This document shows positions 1 through 6,485 of a stretch of 8,358 bases of DNA, one piece after another. Position numbers and translations under genes: made by a program. Source of the stretch: an uncultured Rhizobiaceae group bacterium (GTDB lineage: Bacteria > Pseudomonadota > Alphaproteobacteria > Rhizobiales > Rhizobiaceae); NCBI GenBank assembly GCA_905479965.1, contig CAJQOR010000108.1, positions 1 to 8,358 on the forward strand. The letters are read 5' to 3'. The notes below the pieces were generated by a model that searched no databases, was not told the origin of the DNA, and saw only the letters and a program-made list of their open reading frames with translations. The stretch's first letter is position 1; each line of letters begins with the position of its first letter.

Positions 1-2
1 TT

Positions 3-155
3 ATCACTGGATCTATTGGAACTGTTTCAAACGGTGAGCAGCGCTCTCCAGATTTTTCAAAGAAGCAATATACCATTCGCCATTCCATTACGCAGTCTCC
101 GGGTGAGGCATGTGTGATTTATGATATCGATCCTCAAGCGAATAACTGCGAATAG
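3..155 (+). CDS. 3' end of an unrecognised protein gene (partial)
   Basis: The reading frame is open from the window edge to a TAG at 153-155, giving the last 50 residues of a protein whose start lies outside the window. The tail is polar, with no membrane segment, and has two cysteines near the end (in EACVIY and NNCE) that could form a disulfide if the protein is exported. The other two plus-strand frames are closed by stops in this stretch. It ends 8 nt before the Flp pilin gene, and the pilin's ribosome binding site overlaps its stop codon, so the two are probably co-transcribed. That neighbour makes a surface or pilus-related role conceivable, but no family is recognised and no function is assigned. 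Confidence 0.55.
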   Translation: MTGSIGTVSNGEQRSPDFSKKQYTIRHSITQSPGEACVIYDIDPQANNCE

Positions 156-163
156 GGAGTGCT

Positions 164-349
164 ATGTTAAAATTAATTAAAAGATTCTCGTCTGATGAAA
201 ATGGCGCAACAGCAATCGAATACGGCTTGATCGCTGGTTTGATTGGCATGTCTGTCGTTTCTGGTGCAACCCTTATCGGCGATGGCATCGAAGGTATATT
301 TGGCGAAATCGACGATGCTATTCCAGATGTTCCTGAAGCTGGCGAATAG
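164..349 (+). CDS. Flp family type IVb pilin precursor
   Basis: A 61-residue prepilin. A short, mostly basic leader (about residues 1-14) ends in glycine and is followed by ATAIEYGLIAGLIG. This is the Flp signature: cleavage after Gly14 by a TadV/CpaA-type prepilin peptidase would leave mature pilin with Glu at +5 and Tyr at +6, as the family requires. The hydrophobic stretch from about residue 15 to 40 is the assembly helix that is first held in the inner membrane and then packed in the fibre. The C-terminus is short and acidic (DDAIPDVPEAGE). AGGGAG at 154-159 is the ribosome binding site. Flp pilins form adhesive bundles assembled by Tad/Cpa machinery, none of which is in this window, so it is either a distant orphan copy or the edge of a locus lying to the left. 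Size and motif fit the family well. Confidence 0.93.
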   Translation: MLKLIKRFSSDENGATAIEYGLIAGLIGMSVVSGATLIGDGIEGIFGEIDDAIPDVPEAGE

Positions 350-357
350 CACTTCTC

Positions 358-1230
358 CTAATTCTTTAATTTGATTTCATCAACATTTAGCGCGTCGGAT
401 AATCGTGTTTTTGCACTGCCCGGCTTTAGCGGTTTTTGCTGGCTTTGGTGTGGTTTCCAGCCTGCTAAATAGATAATTGTAAAACTTGCTCGAATGCGGC
501 CATCAGGATCTGAAAATCTTTCGGCATAGACTTCATTCACGCGCCTGAAAAAGGCTTTTGAAACAGGTTTTTTGCTGCGGTCTGTGAGTGGATTTGTCAT
601 TCCCATTGCGCGTAAATCTTTCATCAGAGCCGTTGCATCGTCATAGCGCACCGTCAATGTATCACTATCAATCACTGGAAGTGCAAACCCAGCGCGTTGC
701 AGCAATCCGCCATAGTCGCGAATATCGGCAAAGGGGATCACTCGTGCGCTTGCACCGCCATAAAGCTCACTCTCAGTGGTTAACAGAGCTTCTCGAAGTT
801 CTTGCAATGTACCAGCGCCAAGCACAGAGGCCATAAATAAACCGTCTTCTTTGAGTGCTTTGTGAGACTGTGCAAATAGGCCTGGAGTATCGTTGGTAAG
901 GTGCAGTGATGCGGGCGATAAGACCAAATCAAATGACGCATTGGCGAGATTTAATGCTTCTTTGTTTATTGTGTCTGCTAACTGGTTTTCACGATTATAA
1001 TAGCTAAATTCACTGGCTTGACCTCTGTCAACTATCTGATTGGAAAGCGCTTTATTGTATCCATAGAGCTGGATTGGCCTATCAAAGGTTCTTTCGATAA
1101 GCGAAAGCCGCTCATCCATTTCTTCTGCAATATATTTTAAAAGAAAATCGGCACCTTGAACGTCAGCTGTTTGTGCTCGTTTTTGCCGACGGCGTAACAA
1201 TTCCAGATCGATAATGGGTTTAACGGTCAC
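358..1230 (-). CDS. NDUFAF5-like class I methyltransferase-fold protein (BioC-related)
   Basis: A 290-residue protein starting at GTG (1230-1228). It matches the layout of the NDUFAF5 family as I recall it: an N-terminal basic helix (LELLRRRQKRA, 9-19), then FLLKYIAEEMDERL (29-42), the motif SFDLVLSPASLHLTND (99-114), LKEDGLFMASVLGAGTLQELR (about 126-146), LYGGASARVIPF (156-167) and DLRAMGMTNPL (205-215), ending near AGWKPH with a PGSA segment. In mitochondria NDUFAF5 hydroxylates an arginine of the NDUFS7 subunit during complex I assembly, and bacterial relatives are often labelled BioC-like methyltransferases. The oddity is the glycine-rich SAM-binding motif I, expected after residue 50, which here reads QLYGYNKALSN with no DxGxGxG. 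SAM binding is therefore doubtful. It is convergent with the pilin gene (8 nt apart) and divergent from comF. The family call is firm; the reaction is uncertain. Confidence 0.85.
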   Translation of the reverse strand: MTVKPIIDLELLRRRQKRAQTADVQGADFLLKYIAEEMDERLSLIERTFDRPIQLYGYNKALSNQIVDRGQASEFSYYNRENQLADTINKEALNLANASFDLVLSPASLHLTNDTPGLFAQSHKALKEDGLFMASVLGAGTLQELREALLTTESELYGGASARVIPFADIRDYGGLLQRAGFALPVIDSDTLTVRYDDATALMKDLRAMGMTNPLTDRSKKPVSKAFFRRVNEVYAERFSDPDGRIRASFTIIYLAGWKPHQSQQKPLKPGSAKTRLSDALNVDEIKLKN

Positions 1231-1258
1231 GTTGTTCTCTTTCGTTGCAGATAGTGAA

Positions 1259-1286
1259 TAGATAATTCTGCTCGCTTAACTGACAA
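1259..1286 (-). promoter_or_regulatory. Candidate promoter of the NDUFAF5-like gene
   Basis: On the minus strand, TTGTCA (1286-1281) is a five-of-six match to the -35 box. It lies 16 bp from TATCTA (1264-1259), a weak -10 match. The implied transcript would start about 20 nt before the GTG codon. The call rests on inspection only, and the 76-bp divergent gap must also serve comF. Confidence 0.28.
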
Positions 1287-1306
1287 TGTCGATATAAAGT
1301 CAAGCC

Positions 1307-2092
1307 ATGGATGGTACGAAACAATACAAAAATCTAAAAGTTCCGGCAATGCCGCAGTTGTTTAAACCAGCAACAACACTCTTGTCTTGGGTCAATAATT
1401 TTGTTTATCCGCCAAATTGTATAAATTGTGGATTGTTATTAAGCCAGCATGACGCTTTGTGCACCAGTTGCTGGAATGAAGTTCAGTTTATCGATGCGCC
1501 GTATTGTGCAGTTACGGGACGACCATTTGCTTATGAGTTGGGTGATGGGATTGTTTCAGCAGATGCAATAGCTGATCCGCCGCCATATAAACGTGCGCGT
1601 TCTGCGGTTTTATATGATGGTATTGCGCGACAAATGGTGCATCAGCTGAAGTTTAATGATCGCACCGAACTTGCAAACATGATGGCGGGTTGGATGATAA
1701 GGGCGGGGCGAGATTGTCTTGCTGATGCTGATTGTATCATGCCTGTACCACTGCACCGATGGCGCCTTATGCGTCGTAAATACAATCAAAGTGCTGAATT
1801 GGCGCGTGCAATTTCAAAGAAAACCGGATTACCGCATATGGCATCCACGTTTACACGGCGAAGAAACACAAAGCCTCAAGTTGGACTGGGTGCGCGCGCA
1901 AGAATAGATAATGTAAAAGGTGCTTTTGACGTCTCCAATGAGCGCGTGAGTGATATCCTAGGAAAGCGCGTTTTGTTGATCGATGATGTGTTCACAACAG
2001 GTGCAACGGTTAATGTTGCAACAAAAGTTTTGTTAAATTCAGGAGCCCGAGAGGTTTCGGTGCTCACATTTGCTCAAGTTGGACGACAATAA
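1307..2092 (+). CDS. comF: ComF family phosphoribosyltransferase-like protein
   Basis: A 261-residue member of the ComF/GntX family. In order, it has an N-terminal four-cysteine zinc site (C38, C41, C52, C55, as CINC and CTSC), a central PVPLHRWRLMRRKYNQ segment (146-161) and RRRNTKPQVGLGAR (184-197), which are typical of ComF. The phosphoribosyl-pyrophosphate loop VLLIDDVFTTGAT (222-234) carries the paired aspartates of type I phosphoribosyltransferases. In naturally competent bacteria ComF acts in the cytoplasm during DNA uptake; in most alphaproteobacteria its role is not established. No clear ribosome binding site precedes the ATG at 1307, and a TATAAA box at 1293-1298 is very close to it. 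Initiation at Met15 (1349) is therefore possible and would match the shorter N-terminus common in relatives. The 87-bp gap to grxC suggests separate or only partly shared transcription. Confidence 0.92.
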   Translation: MDGTKQYKNLKVPAMPQLFKPATTLLSWVNNFVYPPNCINCGLLLSQHDALCTSCWNEVQFIDAPYCAVTGRPFAYELGDGIVSADAIADPPPYKRARSAVLYDGIARQMVHQLKFNDRTELANMMAGWMIRAGRDCLADADCIMPVPLHRWRLMRRKYNQSAELARAISKKTGLPHMASTFTRRRNTKPQVGLGARARIDNVKGAFDVSNERVSDILGKRVLLIDDVFTTGATVNVATKVLLNSGAREVSVLTFAQVGRQ

Positions 2093-2103
2093 GCATTATA
2101 ACA

Positions 2104-2132
2104 TTGATGTCGGATAAGATGATAATTATATG
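2104..2132 (+). promoter_or_regulatory. Candidate promoter for grxC-amidase-DUF1178
   Basis: TTGATG (2104-2109) and TATATG (2127-2132) are each four-of-six matches to the sigma-70 boxes, with the ideal 17-bp spacing. They lie in the comF-grxC gap, and transcription would start roughly 40 nt before the grxC start codon. This is seen by eye only. Confidence 0.35.
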
Positions 2133-2179
2133 AAGCTGCCGGGGTCTAAACTTACAATCAAATAGAATGGAATTATTAC

Positions 2180-2437
2180 GTGAAAGACGTTACGATATAT
2201 ACACGCCAATTTTGTGGATTTTGCACAGCTGCAAAACGGTTGCTAGCAGACAAGGGCGTAAAGTTTACCGAACATGACGCAACATTTGATCCTGCTTTAA
2301 AACAAGAAATGATTAAGCGCTCGCAAGGTGGAAGCACGTTTCCACAAATTTTTATCGGAAAAGAGCATGTTGGTGGTTGTGATGATTTATTTGCACTTGA
2401 GAAAAGTGGCGCACTTGGTGTTATGTTGGAAAAATAA
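2180..2437 (+). CDS. grxC: Glutaredoxin 3 (GrxC type)
   Basis: An 85-residue single-domain thioredoxin-fold protein, the normal size for bacterial GrxC. The dithiol active site is CGFC (C12-C15), where the textbook form is CPYC. The glutathione-binding elements are present: TFPQIFI (53-59) with the cis-proline, and GGCDDL (65-70). It would reduce disulfides and glutathione-mixed disulfides in the cytoplasm, using glutathione. The start is GTG at 2180, with a weak GGAA (2169-2172) upstream. No in-frame ATG or other start lies close upstream, and the protein begins KDVTIYTR as expected, so the GTG is well supported. The amidase gene follows after 15 nt, indicating an operon. The neighbouring Nit-type amidase may act on glutathione-derived compounds, which is an inference from context. 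Confidence 0.95.
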   Translation: MKDVTIYTRQFCGFCTAAKRLLADKGVKFTEHDATFDPALKQEMIKRSQGGSTFPQIFIGKEHVGGCDDLFALEKSGALGVMLEK

Positions 2438-2452
2438 TCAAAAAGGTCCGAT

Positions 2453-3274
2453 ATGTTAAAAGCTGCTATTATACAAATGCGATCTGGGTTGGTGCCGTCT
2501 GATACTGTGACGGCGCTTGAACCTATGATACGAGATGCGGCTTTTAAGGGCGCTGATTATATTCAGACCCCTGAAATGACGGGTTGTGTGCATTCAACTA
2601 GCGAAGAGCTTCGCAAAGTTATCGCCAAGCAAGAAGATGACTTAATTAGTAAAATGGCCCAAAGCCTTTCTGCTGAGTTAAGTGTTGCAATTCATATTGG
2701 CTCGACGGCTATTGATATTGATGGCGATAAGGTTGCTAATCGCGCGCTTGTTTTTGAAAATGGTGATCTCAAAACACACTATGACAAAATTCATATGTTC
2801 GATGTTGATCTTGATAATGGCGAAAGTTGGCGTGAGAGCAATACGTATAAGCCAGGTGAAGAGGCGATCACCGTCGAATTAAAGGGCCATCAATTTGGTC
2901 TTGGGATTTGTTATGATGTCCGCTTCCCGCATTTGTTCAGAGATCAAGCGGTCGCTGGCGCTAATATTTTGACAGCACCTGCCGCTTTTACCAAACAAAC
3001 CGGTGAAGCTCATTGGCATATTTTGCAGCGGGCGCGCGCGATAGAAAACGGTGCCTTCATGATTTCTTCTGCGCAAGGTGGTTTGCACGATGATGGTCGC
3101 GAAACTTATGGGCATTCGATCATCATCGACCCATGGGGCAAGATACTCACTGAGATTAACTCTGAAACGCCAGGTGTTGCAATTGCCGACATTGATGTTG
3201 AATTATCAATTGCTGCGCGATCAAAAATACCGAATTTGAAAAATGCACGCGAATATAAATTAAAAACCTTGTAA
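2453..3274 (+). CDS. Carbon-nitrogen hydrolase, Nit1/Nit2-type amidase
   Basis: A 273-residue nitrilase-superfamily enzyme of full length. The Glu-Lys-Cys triad is visible: Glu41 in TPEMTG, Lys112 in YDKIHMFDVDL and Cys153 in GICYDVRFPHLF. Glu137, which commonly assists, is also present, and the C-terminal half carries AHWHILQRARAIEN (186-199) and YGHSIIIDPWG (219-229). The core resembles mammalian Nit1 (deaminated glutathione amidase) and Nit2 (omega-amidase on 2-oxoglutaramate and 2-oxosuccinamate). Both are cytoplasmic repair or salvage enzymes that release ammonia. The sequence alone does not decide between them; the adjacent glutaredoxin gene leans slightly towards the glutathione repair role. 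AAAGG at 2441-2445 is the ribosome binding site. It sits between grxC and DUF1178 with gaps of 15 and 9 nt, so the three are very likely one transcription unit. Confidence 0.93.
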   Translation: MLKAAIIQMRSGLVPSDTVTALEPMIRDAAFKGADYIQTPEMTGCVHSTSEELRKVIAKQEDDLISKMAQSLSAELSVAIHIGSTAIDIDGDKVANRALVFENGDLKTHYDKIHMFDVDLDNGESWRESNTYKPGEEAITVELKGHQFGLGICYDVRFPHLFRDQAVAGANILTAPAAFTKQTGEAHWHILQRARAIENGAFMISSAQGGLHDDGRETYGHSIIIDPWGKILTEINSETPGVAIADIDVELSIAARSKIPNLKNAREYKLKTL

Positions 3275-3283
3275 GTTTTAATT

Positions 3284-3712
3284 ATGATCAAATTTAATCT
3301 CGCTTGTGAAAATATGCATGACTTCGAAGCCTGGTTTTCATCTGGATCAGACTTTGATGATCAGCAAAGCCGTGGTTTGGTAAGTTGCCCACATTGCGGT
3401 TCAATTGATGTGCAAAAGGCGTTGATGGTTCCATCTGTGTCAACGGGACGAGCCAAAGAAGCCAAGCAACAAATGATGATATCTGCTGCACAACAAGAAG
3501 CGATGAAAACCGTCAGAGAGATGGTCAATAAAGTTAAATCCAGCACGGAAAATGTTGGCGACAAGTTTTCAGAAGAAGCACGCAAAATCCATTATGGGGA
3601 AACTGAAGCGCGCGGTATTCATGGCAATGCATCACTTGATGAAGTGCATGAATTAGTGGAAGAGGGTGTTGAAATTATGCCTTTGCCAGATGTCCCTGAA
3701 GATCAGAACTGA
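3284..3712 (+). CDS. DUF1178 family protein (putative zinc-ribbon)
   Basis: A 142-residue protein recognised by its N-terminus, MIKFNLACENMHDFEAWF, and by RGLVSCPHCGS (30-40), the pattern of the DUF1178 family found across proteobacteria. Cys8, His12, Cys35 and Cys38 could form a small zinc-binding site. Residues 55-115 are polar and look helical, and the C-terminus is acidic (LPDVPEDQN). The biochemical function of the family is unknown and none is assigned here. The gene starts 9 nt after the amidase stop with only a weak ribosome binding site, which suggests translational coupling, and it is the last gene of the grxC unit. No convincing terminator follows it. Confidence 0.92.
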   Translation: MIKFNLACENMHDFEAWFSSGSDFDDQQSRGLVSCPHCGSIDVQKALMVPSVSTGRAKEAKQQMMISAAQQEAMKTVREMVNKVKSSTENVGDKFSEEARKIHYGETEARGIHGNASLDEVHELVEEGVEIMPLPDVPEDQN

Positions 3713-3718
3713 TCAGAC

Positions 3719-3748
3719 TTGACACTTCGTGTGAAAAATTGGCATTAA
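3719..3748 (+). promoter_or_regulatory. Candidate promoter of the chromate resistance operon
   Basis: A perfect TTGACA -35 box (3719-3724) lies seven bases after the DUF1178 stop codon. The best -10 candidate is CATTAA (3743-3748) at 18-bp spacing, which is weak. Transcription from here would give a leader of about 75 nt containing the GC-rich repeat at 3757-3776. Confidence 0.35.
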
Positions 3749-3756
3749 GTTGTTAT

Positions 3757-3776
3757 GGGGTGCGCGGGGTGCCCCG
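3757..3776 (+). repeat. GC-rich tandem and inverted repeat in the chrB leader
   Basis: GGGGTGC occurs twice, at 3757-3763 and 3766-3772. The second copy forms the palindrome CGGGGTGCCCCG (3765-3776). It could fold as a short stem with a four-base loop, or the first GGGG could pair with the same CCCC in an alternative fold. No T-run follows, so it is not a standard intrinsic terminator. It stands out from AT-rich flanks and lies between the candidate promoter and the chrB start. An operator or leader element is possible but unproven. Confidence 0.4.
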
Positions 3777-3831
3777 TGAGGCGTCAGCTTAAATCCCGTA
3801 TCTCTTCATAGCTAAAATGCAAGGATACGTC

Positions 3832-4650
3832 ATGGCGTCACCAACAGAAATTTCCGTTCCACAATTATCAAGGCTTATCGGCACGCCTAATTGCCCGGTT
3901 ATCATCGATGTTCGAACTGATGAAGATTATCAGGATGCGCCCACAATTATTCCCACTGCGAACAGGTGGAGGTTTGATAATATTGAAGCGCTTGTGCCTG
4001 CTCTTTCGGACAAGTCCGTTGTAATTTACTGTCAAAAGGGTTTTAAGATCAGCCAGGGTGCTGCAGCAATCTTGCGAACACATTCCATCCATGCTGAAAC
4101 ACTTGAAGGCGGTCATTTTGCATGGAGAGATGCTAACGCTCCAATGGTTGATGCGAGTAAAATACCGCTCACGACAGGGAAATCTCACAGTTTGTGGGTG
4201 ACAAAACAACGCCCGAAGATAGATCGAATTGCTTGCCCTTGGTTCATTAAAAGATTTATCGATCCAGATGCGCAATTTTTGTTTGTTGCACCAAGCCAGG
4301 TCCAGTTGGTTGCGGAGAAATTTAATGCAACGCCGTTTGATGTACCGGACGTTTTTTGGTCGCATCGCGATGAGCAATGCACGTTTGATACGATGTTGAC
4401 CGAATTTGGTCTGCATGCACAAGCATTAAATAAAATGGCTGTGATTATTCGGGGTGCCGACACAAACTGTCATAATCTTGCGGCAGAATGCAAAGGACTT
4501 ATGGCAATTTCACTTGGGCTGTCTCGTATGTATAAAAATGATCTAGAACAATTAGATGCAGGCATGCTGATTTATGATGCTTTGTATCGTTGGGCGAGGG
4601 ATGCGATGAATGAAGAGCATCATTCGTTGCCTGGTGGATTGCCATCATGA
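3832..4650 (+). CDS. chrB: Rhodanese-ChrB fusion: sulfurtransferase/chromate resistance protein
   Basis: A 272-residue two-domain protein. Residues about 8-105 form a rhodanese domain, with IIDVR (24-28) and the catalytic loop YCQKGFKIS whose Cys67 would carry the persulfide. Residues about 120-260 match the C-terminal ChrB/Chrome_Resist domain: RPKIDRIACPWFIKRFID (128-145), CTFDTML (183-189), VIIRGADT (204-211) and AGMLIYDALYRWAR (243-256). Classical ChrB carries a different N-terminal region and acts as a chromate-responsive regulator; the rhodanese form is a known variant, often beside chrA. A role in sensing or sulfur-linked detoxification is inferred. I chose the ATG at 3832 because AAGGA (3821-3825) lies 6 nt before it. 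The in-frame ATG at 3817 would add five residues and has no ribosome binding site. The stop overlaps the chrA start (ATGA). Confidence 0.9.
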   Translation: MASPTEISVPQLSRLIGTPNCPVIIDVRTDEDYQDAPTIIPTANRWRFDNIEALVPALSDKSVVIYCQKGFKISQGAAAILRTHSIHAETLEGGHFAWRDANAPMVDASKIPLTTGKSHSLWVTKQRPKIDRIACPWFIKRFIDPDAQFLFVAPSQVQLVAEKFNATPFDVPDVFWSHRDEQCTFDTMLTEFGLHAQALNKMAVIIRGADTNCHNLAAECKGLMAISLGLSRMYKNDLEQLDAGMLIYDALYRWARDAMNEEHHSLPGGLPS

Positions 4651-5933
4651 GCACTCAAGATATGAAATCTCCGAAGGGTAAGGATTTATTCAACACTTTT
4701 GGCCGCATTGGTGTTCTGTCATTTGGCGGGCCTGCAGCACAAATTGCCCTCATGCATAAAGTGCTAGTTGATGAAAAATCATGGCTGTCTGAAAAACAGT
4801 ATCTCAACGCCTTAAGTTTTTGTATGTTGTTACCCGGGCCTGAAGCGATGCAGCTTGCAACTTATGCCGGCTGGCGCATGAGAGGTGTTGCCGGCGGGCT
4901 GCTTGCTGGCTTGTTATTTGTGTTGCCTGGCGCATTTGTTATTTTAGCGCTCGCCAGCATCTACGCATATTTTGGTGATGTGCCATTGATGGCAGCGCTT
5001 TTTCTTGGGGTAAAAGCCACGGTTTTGATTATCGTCATTGAGGCGTTGTTAAAAGTATCAAAACGGGCGCTTAAACGCACGACTCATTGGATAATGGCGG
5101 CGATTGCCTTTATTGGGATCTTTTTTCTATCTTTGCCTTTTCCGCTCATCGTGCTTGGTGCTGGATTCTATGGTTTTATCCAGTCCTCTGGCGATATTTC
5201 AACGGATGATATCCCATCGAAATTAAAGGCCTCTGACTTTTTAAAAAGTATCAAGACAATTGCTATCTGGCTGGTTATCTGGATTGTGCCTTTATTCGTA
5301 GTCAATTTGATTTTCGATGTTGAAATACTCAATGCCCTTGCAGGATTTTTCTCCAAGCTCGCTGTTGTGACGTTCGGTGGTGCTTATGCTGTGCTTGCCT
5401 ATATGGCTCAAGATGTTGTGACACATTTTGGTTGGTTAACAGCAGGGGAGATGATGGATGGATTGGGGCTTGCAGAAACTACACCAGGCCCGTTGATCCT
5501 CGTTACAGAATTTGTTGGTTTTCTTGCAGCGTTTAAACAAGGCGGCTTTGTATTGGGCATTTTAGGCGCAATCGTAACGCTTTGGATGACGTTTGTTCCA
5601 TGTTTTTTATGGATTTTTACGGGTGCACCTTATATCGAGTGGATTTCTGCACAACCCCGGTTGAGTTCCGCATTATCGATGATTACAGCCGCCGTTGTTG
5701 GTGTGATTTTAAACCTATCGATCTGGTTTGGGCTTCATGTGTTTTTTGAAAATGTATCTCGCCAAGACGTTGGTATTCTAACGCTTTGGGTGCCAGATAT
5801 GACATCATTGGATTGGCGCGTTTTCTGTTTGTCTGCGCTTGCAGCTTTGCTTTTGCTTAAGTTTAAGTTCGGGTTACTGAAAGTGCTTGCACTGTCTGCA
5901 TGTCTTGGCTGGGTTTTATCGAGTATCGGTTAA
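4647..5933 (+). CDS. chrA: Chromate efflux transporter ChrA (CHR family)
   Basis: A 428-residue polytopic inner-membrane protein of the long-chain CHR family, built from two homologous halves. The first half has the signature SFGGPAAQIALMH (25-37) and LLPGPEAMQLATYAGW (61-76). The second half repeats it as TFGGAYAVLAYMAQ (242-255) and TTPGPLILVTEFVGF (278-292). Many hydrophobic helices are evident, for example around 83-108, 118-136, 148-178, 204-225, 296-323, 343-368 and 395-425. ChrA exports chromate, and some relatives move sulfate-like anions. The length is that of a complete transporter, with no frameshift. It overlaps chrB by 4 nt, with GGTGGA near the end of chrB as a plausible ribosome binding site, so the pair is translationally coupled. 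Its stop overlaps that of the convergent GNAT gene, leaving no room for a terminator between them. Confidence 0.95.
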   Translation: MSTQDMKSPKGKDLFNTFGRIGVLSFGGPAAQIALMHKVLVDEKSWLSEKQYLNALSFCMLLPGPEAMQLATYAGWRMRGVAGGLLAGLLFVLPGAFVILALASIYAYFGDVPLMAALFLGVKATVLIIVIEALLKVSKRALKRTTHWIMAAIAFIGIFFLSLPFPLIVLGAGFYGFIQSSGDISTDDIPSKLKASDFLKSIKTIAIWLVIWIVPLFVVNLIFDVEILNALAGFFSKLAVVTFGGAYAVLAYMAQDVVTHFGWLTAGEMMDGLGLAETTPGPLILVTEFVGFLAAFKQGGFVLGILGAIVTLWMTFVPCFLWIFTGAPYIEWISAQPRLSSALSMITAAVVGVILNLSIWFGLHVFFENVSRQDVGILTLWVPDMTSLDWRVFCLSALAALLLLKFKFGLLKVLALSACLGWVLSSIG

Positions 5934-6481
5934 GCGTGGGCGCCTAACTCTTTATACATATATGTTGTTCCATGAAATGCTTTGCCATCCGGATCAAGGG
6001 CAAAGTTTGGAATAACACCGGCTTGGGTGAAGCCCAATGATCTATAAAATCCTTCTGCAATGTCGCCCGTTCTTGTATCGAGTGTGATCAGAGATCTTTT
6101 GGTAAAGTTTGCTTGAGTTTCCAAGGCATGCATTAGCTCTCCTGCAATACCTTTTCTTCGGTGATCAGGATGAACCATCAGTTTTGAAACTTCGCACCGG
6201 TGCGGCTGGTTTGAAGGCATTTCTTGGATAAGCTGCACCGTTCCAACGGGAACATTATTTTCGAAAGCTGCGAATAAGATGTGCTGTCCTGTCTGCACAG
6301 CGGGTATGATTTCGTTCCACCAATAAGCGCGTGCATCCATTTTAGTAAATGGCATAACAAAGCGGATCGCTGCACCTGATTGAACGCTCTTCACTAAAAT
6401 ATCCGATAATGGATCCAAATATGTGTGGATGTCTTCTGGTGATAGGATTTTAATTGACGCATGGTCTTCATGAAACGGCAT
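5930..6481 (-). CDS. GNAT family N-acetyltransferase
   Basis: A 183-residue acetyltransferase. The acetyl-CoA binding motif A is LMVHPDHRRKGIAGELM (101-117), with the RRKGIA pyrophosphate loop. It is preceded by the strand VPVGTVQLI (77-85) and followed by the motif B region EGFYRSLGFTQAG (143-155). The substrate cannot be told from sequence; GNATs of this kind acetylate small amines, antibiotics or protein N-termini. The start is the ATG at 6481, because GGAGGG (6494-6489) lies just upstream with good spacing. The frame stays open for 43 more codons upstream, but these overlap the regulator gene and are not used. The start lies 4 nt after the XRE-cupin stop, so the two form an operon and the regulator probably responds to the enzyme's substrate or product. 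Confidence 0.92.
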   Translation of the reverse strand: MPFHEDHASIKILSPEDIHTYLDPLSDILVKSVQSGAAIRFVMPFTKMDARAYWWNEIIPAVQTGQHILFAAFENNVPVGTVQLIQEMPSNQPHRCEVSKLMVHPDHRRKGIAGELMHALETQANFTKRSLITLDTRTGDIAEGFYRSLGFTQAGVIPNFALDPDGKAFHGTTYMYKELGAHA

Positions 6482-6485
6482 AAAA

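Noticed and set aside
588..836. 82-codon plus-strand frame opposite the NDUFAF5-like gene
   Set aside because: A shadow frame with biased composition; the minus-strand product is convincingly a family member along its whole length.
3701..3720. Near direct repeat GATCAGAACT / GATCAGACTT at the DUF1178 stop codon
   Set aside because: Only ten bases, imperfect and partly coding; not enough to call an insertion footprint.
3721..3776. Rho-independent terminator after DUF1178
   Set aside because: Short stems exist (ACAC-TTC-GTGT at 3722-3732 and CGGGGTGCCCCG at 3765-3776), but neither is followed by a T-run and both are short.
3868..4422. 184-codon open frame antisense to chrB
   Set aside because: It lies opposite a gene with clear domains, its translation is rich in Cys, Arg and Ile without any recognisable motif, and no promoter or ribosome binding site supports it.
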